From Hahella sp. KA22 (lineage in GTDB: Bacteria > Pseudomonadota > Gammaproteobacteria > Pseudomonadales > Oleiphilaceae), in the NCBI RefSeq assembly GCF_004135205.1, contig NZ_CP035490.1, positions 3,613,501 to 3,677,500 on the forward strand: a stretch of DNA of 64,000 nucleotides, read 5' to 3'. The position numbers and the translations under genes were made by a program. The first letter of the stretch is position 1. Each line of letters starts with the position of its first letter. Shown here piece after piece: positions 24,151-32,444 of this stretch. Under the pieces are notes generated by a model. It was not told the DNA's origin, made no database searches, and saw only the letters and a program-made list of their open reading frames with translations.

Positions 24151-24846
24151 ATGAATCAAAAAGTCTGGAATCAGGACTCAGCAGGGATCAGGGATAAATT
24201 TATGGCATTAATACATGTGCAAAATGCGATTAACATCGCTGAGCAATGGCATCAACAGAACCGGCGGATTACATGGTCTCCGTTAGTTATGCCGCCGCAA
24301 GTAATGGGGCGTCGCTGGCGTTATACCAGCTCCATGGAGCGTTGGGCGAGAGGGCTGGATGTTAATGTTCCCAATCCGCTGACAATGGGTCCAAACCAGA
24401 TAGAAATATGCTGTTTTGAAATGCTGTTCCTGGCCGCCGCCGCAGCCCAGGCGCCGAGACAGTTTTTCTCGAATCGTTATAACCGGGCGCATACCGCCAG
24501 AGTGATCAACGGACGCAACTGGGGCGTGCAGATAATGCGTAATATGTTTCACAACGAGACGTTTTATCCCTGGCCAGCGCCATTTCCCGCGTCACTGAAC
24601 CGAGGCGACGTGGTCGTTTTCTCCTACCGCAATCAACCTCTCTACAACGGCCACTACCAACTGGGACACGCTGTCCTGCTCACCGGACAAAGAGACGCTT
24701 TTGGCCGACACATCGCAATGAGCTTTTGCGGAACCAATACGCAGCCAGTCACCCGAGTGGAAAAAGTGACCGTTGAAGAACAGATTCTTAACGGCGGCAA
24801 CCTGGCCAGGGCGTTTTATGGCCGGCCGGCCTGGTTGGGAGCGTAG
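24151..24846 (+). CDS. NlpC/P60-like cysteine peptidase-fold protein
   Basis: 231 residues from the ATG at 24151; the ATG at 24202 with GGGAT upstream is an alternative start. Features of a papain/NlpC-P60 fold: candidate nucleophile C87 or C88 in P-N-Q-I-E-I-C-C-F-E at a helix start, then R-G-D-V-V-V-F-S-Y and L-G-H173-A-V-L-L-T-G, the usual strand carrying the catalytic His. No signal peptide, so it is not an ordinary secreted peptidoglycan hydrolase; a type VI-type amidase effector or an unrelated transfer enzyme are both possible. It stands alone between two leftward genes. Confidence 0.55.
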   Translation: MNQKVWNQDSAGIRDKFMALIHVQNAINIAEQWHQQNRRITWSPLVMPPQVMGRRWRYTSSMERWARGLDVNVPNPLTMGPNQIEICCFEMLFLAAAAAQAPRQFFSNRYNRAHTARVINGRNWGVQIMRNMFHNETFYPWPAPFPASLNRGDVVVFSYRNQPLYNGHYQLGHAVLLTGQRDAFGRHIAMSFCGTNTQPVTRVEKVTVEEQILNGGNLARAFYGRPAWLGA

Positions 24847-24876
24847 GGCGTATTTAAAAGGCGAGGGGAGAAGTTT

Positions 24877-25422
24877 CTAACTCTCCCTGATGACCCAATC
24901 AATGGTGGTTGTACTTGGTTTCGATCTGCCTGCCGCCTGTTCGGACAGCGCCATTGTCATATATTGCGATCCTGGATTTTCATCCAATGCGGCGTTCACT
25001 CGATAACCGCAGGCTTCATACACCCGGATCGCATTTTGATTGGATTTATATACTTCAAGCAGCAGCGTTTTTACGGGCATTGCGCGACAAAGGTTTTTGA
25101 TAGCCGCCAGCATTTTTCCGCCAATGCCGGCGTTCTGATTCGCCGGCTTCACATACATTTGAATAATCTCCCCAGCGTCAGGCGCGACTTGAGTTTTGAA
25201 CGTCACGCCACAGATGCCCACCAGATCGCAATTTAGAAACGCCCCAACCATCATGGCTTTGTCGGAGCGCTCTTCAATGCGCATCTCGAAATAGAGTTTT
25301 TCCAGTTTCACTTGTTGCTCATAACCCGAACCAAAGTGCTCAGGGAAAGTCTTTAACGCCTCTAATCTGATTGCTCGGTAGGCCTTTGCATCCCTGGGTT
25401 CCAATACTCTGACTTCGTACAA
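24877..25422 (-). CDS. GNAT family N-acetyltransferase
   Basis: 181 residues from a TTG start at 25422, chosen because AAGGAG lies 6 bases before it and M/L-Y-E-V-R-V-L-E-P-R-D is a typical GNAT beginning. Acetyl-CoA loop around Y-V-K-P-A-N-Q-N-A-G-I-G-G-K-M-L, followed by V-Y-K-S-N-Q-N-A-I-R-V-Y-E-A-C-G-Y, a good GNAT motif B. Substrate unknown. Confidence 0.88.
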   Translation of the reverse strand: MYEVRVLEPRDAKAYRAIRLEALKTFPEHFGSGYEQQVKLEKLYFEMRIEERSDKAMMVGAFLNCDLVGICGVTFKTQVAPDAGEIIQMYVKPANQNAGIGGKMLAAIKNLCRAMPVKTLLLEVYKSNQNAIRVYEACGYRVNAALDENPGSQYMTMALSEQAAGRSKPSTTTIDWVIRES

Positions 25423-25631
25423 GGTTGACTCCTTTTAAACATGCGCCTGTTTGTGTTGGGGCTATATTTGACCATACAGAAATCTGGGTGTTGTAACCAA
25501 CGTTCAAATAGATCTGTGGATGGTAGCTGAAGGCTCGAATTGTGGACTGCTTAGTTGTTAAGATTCAGCCAAATTTCGCGAGTTTTTAAGCGGATAGTTA
25601 TTGTACTTTTACTCGTGCGGACGGTAAAAAA

Positions 25632-26054
25632 ATGAGTAAGTCAGAGAAAGTGTATGTAGGGCTTGATTGGTATGACGGTCCGAGAGTTGGCGTAGCTGAT
25701 GTCAATGGCGTCCCTCATCGATTTGTCGCAGACTTTGATGACAGTAAAGGTTACCTTGATTCGTTCAAACTGTTCCCTATATCAAAATCTGACTTGGACC
25801 TGGAAATCGAGCAATGGACGATATATGTGCATTGGAACAGATTTTGTAGGAGTGGCGCACATGTAACACCTCACCCAGGTGGTGGCGGTGTAAATCCCAG
25901 GTGGGATGAACTGGATTCACTACTGCGGCAAAGCCGGGAGGTTCCTGAGGTCTGCCTATCAGCGCACGCTACTTTTGAAGTCATTGAGGGTCGTGAAAGT
26001 CGTTATGAGGAGAGTGGGCCTAATTATCGGGTTACGTGGCATTTTATTGGGTAG
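25632..26054 (+). CDS. Hypothetical protein, 140 residues
   Basis: ATG start after a weak A/G-rich site. Sequence begins V-Y-V-G-L-D-W-Y-D-G-P-R-x-G-V-A-D and contains a P-H-P-G-G-G-G-V-N-P stretch. Compact alpha/beta character, no signal or membrane segment. I have the impression of a widespread uncharacterised family but cannot name it. Followed 27 bases later by a small membrane protein on the same strand. Confidence 0.65.
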   Translation: MSKSEKVYVGLDWYDGPRVGVADVNGVPHRFVADFDDSKGYLDSFKLFPISKSDLDLEIEQWTIYVHWNRFCRSGAHVTPHPGGGGVNPRWDELDSLLRQSREVPEVCLSAHATFEVIEGRESRYEESGPNYRVTWHFIG

Positions 26055-26081
26055 GGCGCGGCGGGTGAGCGATTTGCAAGC

Positions 26082-26315
26082 ATGAAAACACTAACCGTAT
26101 CGCTCACCATCAGCGTTATAGTCGCCTCACTTATGACATACCAAGGACTCTTCCACAACGTCATGGGCGAGTTTTGCCACAACCCTGGGGAAGTCGAATG
26201 TGATATCGATTGGGTCATGGTTTTGGGGCTGTGGACGTTTTGGATGTGTATTGTGTCGGGCGGTTTGGGATTATTGGTTTTTGTCTTTAAAACACTCAAA
26301 CGTACGGGGCAATAA
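26082..26315 (+). CDS. Small membrane protein, 77 residues
   Basis: Two hydrophobic segments (about 4-24 and 43-68) separated by a short loop with two cysteines (F-C-H-N-P-G-E-V-E-C-D). The first could be a signal anchor. Likely inner-membrane. No family recognised. Close behind the 140-residue hypothetical, possibly co-transcribed. Confidence 0.5.
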   Translation: MKTLTVSLTISVIVASLMTYQGLFHNVMGEFCHNPGEVECDIDWVMVLGLWTFWMCIVSGGLGLLVFVFKTLKRTGQ

Positions 26316-26566
26316 GCTCCCTGTCAGCTTGGCCCAAGATGCTGCAGACCATGAAATGGGGAGTGCTGTCCGCCCGGAAAGTTCCTGTTCGTTTTCTGCG
26401 TTATTCCATTCGATTGATAAGCGTTGGCGAGGTCGTACACACATAGGCGGGAAGGCCTGCGCTTCAAAACATGGACTCCTACGCCATTTGGGGGGCGTTT
26501 GGGACGTATTCCCACTCTAGACTCGGGGATGCGCCCTAATAACGACGACCAAAAAGGACTGGATTC

Positions 26567-28378
26567 ATGCCAAAGAAGAAATTTCGACTCGCCCTCTTAT
26601 CGGCTCAGCTGCTGTTCGCTGGCGTCAGCGCCGCCGGCGCGCAGGGCGTTTTCGCCGCCGACTGCCCCGCCAGCTGGGTTGAGGGAGCCCAATATCAGGT
26701 TGCGCAGGAAGTGCTGTATCAGGGCGATATCTATCGCGCCTTGGTGACGCACACCGCCTATCCCGGCGCTGGCTGGACGCCGGAGGTGGGGTCTCTGTGG
26801 GAGCGAGTCAGGCCCGCTGATTGTGATGGCGGTGATGATAGCGACGGTGGTGATAACGGCGACGGTGACAGCGGAGGTGACGATGGCGATGGAGGAGATC
26901 ACGGTGGCGGCGAAGGCCCCTATAATGGCGCGCCCATCCCGATACCGGGCGTGCTGGAGGCGGAGCACTATGATTACGGCGCTTTCCAGGACACCACTTC
27001 CACCAACGAAGGCGGCGCCTTGCGCGAAGACGCCGTGGATATCGAGCCCAGTACGAGCAATGGCTATAACATCGGCTGGATCGAGCCTGGAGAATGGCTG
27101 GAATACAGCGTTAACGTCAGCGAAAGCGGCGTTTACACCATGTCCTCACTGGTCGCGGCGGAAAGTGCGGAAGGCCGTTTCGCGGTAAGCATTGACGGAG
27201 CCAGAGCGCTGGAAGTGACGGCGCCAGTGACTGGCGGCTGGCAGAATTGGACCTGGGTGGATGCGGGCCTTGAGTTGAGCGCCGGCGAGCATACGTTGAG
27301 AGTCACCATGCTGCAATCCGGCTTCAATCTGAACGCCCTGCAATTCACGCTGGGAGACGGCCCGGGACCAGACCCTGACGTATCCCGCCTGTGGGCCGGC
27401 GCCAACCAGTATCAGCTTGCGCACATGTCCGAGACGGACCGCCGCAAACAATTGCAGGCGATGAAGGACAGTGGATTGAAAGTCTTACGCGTTTTTGTCA
27501 CGCGCAGGGGCGATGCGCCATGGGAGGTCCAACCCAAGGGCTGGACCTATGAAGAGCCATTGGGCGTATACCACGACGATCAGCTGGAGAAAATGGATAA
27601 GCTGATGCAAGAGTGCCAGGAGATGGGCATAAAGATGGTGCTGGCGTTGATCAATTTCGCCTACGCCCAAGACTCCAACTCAGTCTATTACAATGCTTTC
27701 GGCCCTGTCGGGATGTATCAGCAGGATGCGATAGACGCCTATAAAAAGCGCTTCACTCATTTTCTTAACCATCAAAATCCTTACCTCGGCAATAAGAAAT
27801 GGAAGGACATTAACGACGTGGTGCTGGCGTGGGAAATCGCCAATGAATCCGGCGTGTCCCTGGCTGATGAGAACTTGTCGAACGATCAGAAATATAACAT
27901 CCACCGCAACTTCCTGACCCAGATGGCCGCGCACCTGAAAGCGGAAGATCCAGATACCTACGTCTCCCTGGGAATCGCCGGCTACGATAAGTACTACAAC
28001 AAAGGCAGCGCTGACGACATTAAAACGCTGGGCGACATTCCGGCGGCGGATATCTATACCTTGCACTATTACGGCGGCGATCTGGATCAATGGTTGAACG
28101 ACGCCCTGCCGTCAGTGCGACAGTGGGGCAAACTGTTGTTCGTGGAGGAGTTCGGCAAGGAGCGCAAGGTGGGGATGGAAGCGATGACGAATGAATACCG
28201 CCATGTGGCGGAAACCGCGCGGCGTCGTGGCATCCCCTGGATGTTCTGGCGTATGGGGTTGCGCAAGGATGAGAATACCTGGTCGGTCATGAATGACGAT
28301 GGCGTCTGGCGCGACGTTGTTGATCCCGAATCCAAACGGATATCGGAGATCGAAACCAGCGACCCCTGGTTGCGTTAA
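26567..28378 (+). CDS. Secreted GH5 endo-mannanase-like enzyme with CBM5/12 and CBM6
   Basis: 603 residues, modular. Signal peptide to about 31. CBM5/12 chitin/cellulose-binding module at ~32-83 (W-V-E-G-A-Q-Y, the Y-R-A-L-V-T-H-T segment, and G-W-T-P). An Asp/Gly-rich linker runs to ~118. CBM6 at ~120-262 (E-A-E-H-Y-D, G-W-I-E-P-G-E-W-L-E-Y, the L-N-A-L-Q end). A GH5 catalytic domain fills the rest, with acid/base E427 in A-W-E-I-A-N-E and the nucleophile in F-V-E-E528-F-G. This layout fits secreted beta-mannanases or related glycanases for plant or algal polysaccharide. Substrate not provable from sequence; single gene. Confidence 0.88.
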   Translation: MPKKKFRLALLSAQLLFAGVSAAGAQGVFAADCPASWVEGAQYQVAQEVLYQGDIYRALVTHTAYPGAGWTPEVGSLWERVRPADCDGGDDSDGGDNGDGDSGGDDGDGGDHGGGEGPYNGAPIPIPGVLEAEHYDYGAFQDTTSTNEGGALREDAVDIEPSTSNGYNIGWIEPGEWLEYSVNVSESGVYTMSSLVAAESAEGRFAVSIDGARALEVTAPVTGGWQNWTWVDAGLELSAGEHTLRVTMLQSGFNLNALQFTLGDGPGPDPDVSRLWAGANQYQLAHMSETDRRKQLQAMKDSGLKVLRVFVTRRGDAPWEVQPKGWTYEEPLGVYHDDQLEKMDKLMQECQEMGIKMVLALINFAYAQDSNSVYYNAFGPVGMYQQDAIDAYKKRFTHFLNHQNPYLGNKKWKDINDVVLAWEIANESGVSLADENLSNDQKYNIHRNFLTQMAAHLKAEDPDTYVSLGIAGYDKYYNKGSADDIKTLGDIPAADIYTLHYYGGDLDQWLNDALPSVRQWGKLLFVEEFGKERKVGMEAMTNEYRHVAETARRRGIPWMFWRMGLRKDENTWSVMNDDGVWRDVVDPESKRISEIETSDPWLR

Positions 28379-28388
28379 TCCCTTCTAT

Positions 28389-28436
28389 CCAGCAGACAAG
28401 TCGCCTCAGTCTATTTGTCTGCAAACGACAGGGCCG
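28389..28436. repeat. Partial copy of dispersed palindromic repeat
   Basis: AGCAGACAAG ... CTATTTGTCTGC followed by ACGACAGGGCC matches the first half of the longer copies at 33213-33303 and 45402-45492. It lies just after the glycanase stop and may act as a transcription stop. Confidence 0.7.
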
Positions 28437-28600
28437 AGAATAGCTGACTCTGTGTTACTATCCTCTGGCTTTATTGGAGGCGTTGGATGCATAAGTCCGA
28501 CGCCTCCTGAATTGACCACTATCCGACATATCCCACAAACAAATTTGAGAGCCTGTGAAGACCTATCCGCGCCAACACGCAGCTCTCGTGAGGAGATAAC

Positions 28601-28996
28601 ATGCCGAAGGGAATCAAAGTCATATCCATCATCAACACAGTTTTTTTGTTGCTCAATCTGGTGCTGGTCATCATCGTCGCTGATGATTTATCCCGCTATG
28701 TACTGATGGCGAATTGCGTAGCCTGGACCCTGTGCGGACCCTTGCTGTGGGTGCGCTCGAAGTATGTCTGGATGCTGGCCAGACCGTTGATATACGGTTG
28801 GGCGTTGCTGACCGTATTCGGCATGTTGATGGGAGATTGGGCGTCTTTGATTATCAGTTTGATCACCGGTATTCCGTTTCTGGTCTATATCATTGGCGTG
28901 CGCGGATACCTGAATGAGGATCACGTCAGAGCCTACTTTGGCGTACCTCCGGGTGAAGTGAAAACAACTCAGGAAGATGAAACCGCTCCGGCATGA
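28601..28996 (+). CDS. Four-helix membrane protein, unknown
   Basis: 131 residues with four hydrophobic segments (about 6-27, 33-50, 62-80, 84-103) and a polar C-terminal tail ending in acidic residues. GAGGAG lies about 6 bases before the ATG. No named family recognised. Integral inner-membrane protein, single gene between the glycanase and a repeat cluster. Confidence 0.65.
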   Translation: MPKGIKVISIINTVFLLLNLVLVIIVADDLSRYVLMANCVAWTLCGPLLWVRSKYVWMLARPLIYGWALLTVFGMLMGDWASLIISLITGIPFLVYIIGVRGYLNEDHVRAYFGVPPGEVKTTQEDETAPA

Positions 28997-29040
28997 GTAG
29001 GTGCTCCGGTTTTATATCATCCGATTCCCTGACCTTCACC

Positions 29041-29146
29041 CCCGTTCGCCCTGAGCTTGTCGAAGGGCTTTCCAGAGCGCTGGTTTAAACCGCTATTCAT
29101 CACGTATTTGCCCAGGAAGACCCTTCGACAGGCTCAGGGCGAACGG
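29041..29146. repeat. Palindrome-bounded repeat, unit L1-R1
   Basis: Left arm GTTCGCCCTGAGCTTGTCGA (from 29044) and right arm starting CCCTTCGACAGGCTCAGGGC at 29121 are inverted copies. The ~50-base middle (TTCCAGAGCGCTGG ... TTTGCCCAGGA) is nearly identical to the middle of the unit at 29345-29450. Confidence 0.85.
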
Positions 29147-29370
29147 AGTGGGAATAAGCGGGGGAGGAATAATTGCAGGATAGTTTCGCTCGGCTTGATT
29201 GGAAGGAGGTTGAACGGAAGGATTGTATGGCGCAGGGAGCAAAACTGTATGTCCTTAGTATTGATATCAACTTGAATACCATGCGAAAGGAAAACTTGGC
29301 CAACTGTTTTCCGGGCGACTCAACTTTCCGGTTTTCATATCACCCCGTTCGCCCTGAGCTTGTCGAAGGG
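29121..29370. mobile_element. MITE-like element, copy A (~250 bp)
   Basis: Bounded by the arm CCCTTCGACAGGCTCAGGGC at its left end and the inverted arm GCCCTGAGCTTGTCGAAGGG at its right end. The interior (29175-29331) aligns with the interior of copy B (29577-29737), including GGCGCAGGG and AAAGGAAAACTTGGCCAACT. No transposase inside; the short open frames in it are not convincing genes. Confidence 0.6.
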
Positions 29371-29450
29371 CTTTCCAGAGCGCTGGTTTAAAACCGCTAT
29401 TCATCACGTATTTGCCCAGGAGGACCCTTCGACAGGCTCAGGGCGAACGG
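29345..29450. repeat. Palindrome-bounded repeat, unit L2-R2
   Basis: Second copy of the L-R unit, arms at 29346-29370 and 29425-29450, with the same middle as the first copy plus one extra A. Confidence 0.85.
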
Positions 29451-29525
29451 AGTGGGAATAAGTGCGAGGGGAAATACATTCTAATGATCCTTGAGGATCG
29501 TGTGATGGCGCTGTGCCCAGGAGGA

Positions 29526-29772
29526 CCCTTCGACAGGCTCAGGGCGAACGGAGGGGGGATAAGCGTGGGAGGGTTGATGTAGGATGGTTTAGCTTGGTCT
29601 GATTGGAAGGAAACTGACCGGAAGGATTGGTGGCGCAGGGTGAAAAACTGTGTGTCCTAAGTATTGAGACCACCTTAAATCTCACTCGAAAGGAAAACTT
29701 GGCCAACTATTTTCCGTTCAGCTCAACTTTCCAGCTCCCATATTCCCCGTTCGCCCTGAGCTTGTCGAAGGG
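29526..29772. mobile_element. MITE-like element, copy B (~247 bp)
   Basis: Same arms as copy A (right-type arm at 29526, left-type arm ending 29772) and an alignable interior, more diverged. It is followed at 29773-29880 by another L-R spacer with a different interior, ending in a further right arm at 29854-29880. Confidence 0.6.
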
Positions 29773-29880
29773 CTTCCAGAGCGTTAGTTTGAAACCGTCA
29801 TACACGTCACGACTCTGGGATAGGGGGCTTTTCGTTTTATTTGCCCGGGAGGGCCCTTCGACAGGCTCAGGGCGAACGGA
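29747..29880. repeat. Palindrome-bounded repeat, unit L4-R4
   Basis: Arms at 29748-29772 and 29854-29880; the middle begins like the other units (TTCCAGAGCG) but then differs. Confidence 0.75.
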
Positions 29881-29928
29881 GTGGGGATAAGTGTGGGAGT
29901 AGAAGTGAGCGTGGGTGGATGTTTGGGA

Positions 29929-30423
29929 TTATTCAAAAGCCTGTTTGTATTCAAGCACTGGTTTTTTAGTCGCTTCCAGGACTTCTTCTTTGGTGAAGGA
30001 TATGACGTTGCTGGTGTAGTCTGGAATTATCATGGGGTCGTATCTTAGCTGGAAGTCGATGCGGTCGAATTCGAATGTTTTCAGATACGTGAGACATTCG
30101 TGAAAGCTTCTGTAATTAGGAAATACGCCGTCCAGTGTGCCATCAAAGAAATCCACTTCGTCATCGTCTTTCACGATTGTGGCTCGGAATTGATTGAGGA
30201 AATCTTCCGTATCTATCGGTTGATCCGACTTAAACGTAATCACCAAATAATCGCCATCAAATAAGTAGGGATCGCCGTTCGCCCACTTTTTAGTTTCTTT
30301 GACGTCAATGGGTAACAGCTCGGCGTGGCTGATTGTCAGTTTCTGTGTGGAGCAGCCGAACAGGAAGGTGGCAAGCAGCATCAGCGCAGCCAGTCTTAAC
30401 TCTTTCTGTATCTTCTTTGACAT
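29929..30423 (-). CDS. Lipoprotein of unknown function
   Basis: 164 residues. N-terminal lipoprotein signal with lipobox L-F-G-C at residues 21-24, cleaved before Cys24. The mature part is mixed alpha/beta with acidic segments (K-D-D-D-E-V-D-F-F-D-G). Residue +2 is Ser, so outer-membrane sorting would be expected in a gammaproteobacterium. No family recognised. It is 18 bases after the anchor-protein gene upstream and may be the last gene of that unit. Confidence 0.75.
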   Translation of the reverse strand: MSKKIQKELRLAALMLLATFLFGCSTQKLTISHAELLPIDVKETKKWANGDPYLFDGDYLVITFKSDQPIDTEDFLNQFRATIVKDDDEVDFFDGTLDGVFPNYRSFHECLTYLKTFEFDRIDFQLRYDPMIIPDYTSNVISFTKEEVLEATKKPVLEYKQAFE

Positions 30424-30441
30424 AACGCGAAGCCCCTGCGA

Positions 30442-31038
30442 CTACAACTTATAAAGCTTCTCATAAAATCCGGTTGTGGTGACGGTTACGGTGACGGGTT
30501 GATTGCCGCCGTTGTGCCAGTACCAGCCGTGAACGCCTTCAAAGGGAGCCTGGAAAGCTCCGTTGGCGTTGGTTTTATTTCTGCCTACCCAATAGCTGGT
30601 GAATTCGTCGCCGGCATTGGGGCGTTCGCCGTGCATGTCGAAGTTGACGGGGCCTTGCGCTTCCCATTTGAACATGAAGCGGTCGCCTTCCTGCATCTTG
30701 GCTTTGATTTCCGCGCCTTCGTTGGGAGCGAGCGTAATGGTGAGCGTGTCGGTGCGCAGCGGCGCGTCGCCTTTCCAGACCGGATTGAGCAGGGAAGCGA
30801 GCTGGGCGTCGCTGATCATGGGGTCTTCCGCTGGCTCCGTGGTTTCCTGCGGGGCGATGGCGTTGAGCTGGGTCAGTCCCAGGTAGCCGCCGACGCCGGT
30901 GGGATCGATGCCGTATTCCGCTGGCAGCACCGTCGTGACGAGCAGGCCTGCGCCAACTACCATGGCGATAGCGGTTGCTTTAAACAGTGTTTTGCTGGAT
31001 GGCGATACAGCGTGGTTGCGGTGAGAGTTGTCATGCAT
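30442..31038 (-). CDS. Membrane-anchored periplasmic protein linked to HupE
   Basis: 198 residues with one N-terminal membrane helix (about 22-44) after a short basic cytoplasmic tail, then a periplasmic domain containing F-M-F-K-W-E-A-Q-G-P-V-N-F-D-M-H-G-E and G-W-Y-W-H-N. Proteins of this type are annotated as transmembrane anchor proteins and recur beside HupE/UreJ-type permeases, as here (10 bases after the hupE-like stop). The His/Met/Trp-rich periplasmic part might bind a metal (inference). Confidence 0.75.
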   Translation of the reverse strand: MHDNSHRNHAVSPSSKTLFKATAIAMVVGAGLLVTTVLPAEYGIDPTGVGGYLGLTQLNAIAPQETTEPAEDPMISDAQLASLLNPVWKGDAPLRTDTLTITLAPNEGAEIKAKMQEGDRFMFKWEAQGPVNFDMHGERPNAGDEFTSYWVGRNKTNANGAFQAPFEGVHGWYWHNGGNQPVTVTVTTTGFYEKLYKL

Positions 31039-31048
31039 GTCGATTATC

Positions 31049-31777
31049 TCAAGAACTCACGAAAAAACCGGTGAGTTGGTAGCCTATTAACATAAATCCG
31101 GCGCTCATCAGGAACACATTGGCGGTGAAGGCCTGCTTAGCGAAAGCGTCGGTTTTGCGCCAGAAACTCATCATAATGAGAATGGCGCTCAGCGCCAGTA
31201 ACTGACCGATTTCCACGCCTACATTGAAGGCGATGATATTGGGGATCAGTCCGTCCTGGGACAGGGTGAAATCCTGCAGCTTCGTCGCCAGCCCGAAGCC
31301 GTGAAAAAAGCCGAAGATAAGCACCGCTGCTTTGGTATTGGGCTGAAAGCCGAACCAGCGAGGGTAAGCGCCAAGATTATCCAGCGCCTTGTAGACGACG
31401 GAAAGGCCGATAATGGCGTCGATCAGATAAGGATTAACCTGGGCGCCGCTCAACACCCCGTACAACAAGGTGACGCTGTGGCCGATGGCGAACAACGTGA
31501 CGTAAACGCCGATGTCTTTCATCCGATACAGGAAAAAAATCACGCCGATAAGAAACAGCAGGTGATCATAGCCCGTCACCATGTGTTTGGCGCCGAGATA
31601 GATAAAGGGAATCAGGTGCATGCCTTGCGCCTGCTCGATGAACAGTGCGTCGCCTTCCGCCACGCCGTGCGCGAACACGGGAGACGCAACGATGGCGAGA
31701 AACAGCAGGAAGAGAATGAAGGGACCGCGTGCGCTAAGCGTCGTATTTTTATATTGAGCTGAAGAAATCAAAACCAC
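31049..31777 (-). CDS. HupE/UreJ-family membrane protein
   Basis: 242 residues, six to seven membrane helices after an N-terminal signal-like helix. Diagnostic motifs: G-x-x-H-M-V-T-G-Y-D-H-L-L-F-L, F-A-I-G-H-S-V-T-L, and F-G-F-F-H-G-F-G-L-A. HupE/UreJ proteins are nickel or cobalt permeases, or accessory membrane proteins; this His-rich subfamily (UreJ_2 type) is often unlinked to hydrogenase or urease, and none is here. Probably co-transcribed with the two downstream genes. Confidence 0.85.
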   Translation of the reverse strand: MVLISSAQYKNTTLSARGPFILFLLFLAIVASPVFAHGVAEGDALFIEQAQGMHLIPFIYLGAKHMVTGYDHLLFLIGVIFFLYRMKDIGVYVTLFAIGHSVTLLYGVLSGAQVNPYLIDAIIGLSVVYKALDNLGAYPRWFGFQPNTKAAVLIFGFFHGFGLATKLQDFTLSQDGLIPNIIAFNVGVEIGQLLALSAILIMMSFWRKTDAFAKQAFTANVFLMSAGFMLIGYQLTGFFVSS

Positions 31778-31995
31778 CCGGCATGGCCTCCGAAGTCTGT
31801 GTATGAGGTCGCTGTCGTATATGCCGAAAAACTATAGCCCACCTGCAGGGTCGAACCTATCAGCCGAAATGCTGAACTAGTCGCTTTTGTGAAGAGTGCG
31901 GCGAAGATTCCGCATCCCGGCGGGCGCTCGCAAGCGTTGAAGTTGGGGGGCGGTTGTTGCGATACTCATCTGCCCCGTCGCATGTCGCAAATATC

Positions 31996-32379
31996 ATGGC
32001 CAAGAAACGAAAAACGAAACCTTCCCCCAAAAATCCCCTGGACGCCAGTTGGCTGCTGGCGGAGGCGGATAAGCGCGACAAACTGGAGGCGAGGGCGGCC
32101 AGAATAAACGCCAGGAACGCCCGCATCGCCAGTAAAGTCGTGAATGAACTCGTACGGGCGAACGCCGACTGGGAGCAAATTTTCAAAGCGCTGAATCCCC
32201 GTAAAGACGAAAAAATGCAAACACTGCTGCTGAAGTTTCGCGGTCCGCACATGTTCGCCCCCCATGTGGCGTTGAACATCCTGCAACACTGCCTCGTATC
32301 GAACCCGTCCCTGGACTTGAATGGGCTGGTGAACGCGGCGGTTGATGAGTCAGGTAAAGTGACTAAGTTTAGAAGTTAG
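31996..32379 (+). CDS. Hypothetical basic protein
   Basis: 127 residues from the ATG at 31996; the frame is open to 31954. The first ~50 residues are very rich in Lys, Arg and Ala (K-K-R-K-T-K-P-S-P-K), the rest helical. No membrane segment. It could bind nucleic acid, but no family is recognised. Divergent from the hupE-like gene. Confidence 0.55.
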   Translation: MAKKRKTKPSPKNPLDASWLLAEADKRDKLEARAARINARNARIASKVVNELVRANADWEQIFKALNPRKDEKMQTLLLKFRGPHMFAPHVALNILQHCLVSNPSLDLNGLVNAAVDESGKVTKFRS

Positions 32380-32444
32380 TGGGGCGACTCAAATGAAGTT
32401 TTCTATCTCGCCCCGTTGGTTGTGAAATTCGCGGAGCTTTTATA

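Noticed and set aside
29041-29880. Possible CRISPR array
   Set aside because: The repeats are inverted pairs with irregular spacing and conserved interiors, not direct repeats with unique spacers, and no cas gene is present.
29627-29890. Short open frames inside the repeat cluster (also 29173-29391)
   Set aside because: They read through the palindromic arms, have no good ribosome-binding site, and their similarity to each other is explained by the repeat element.
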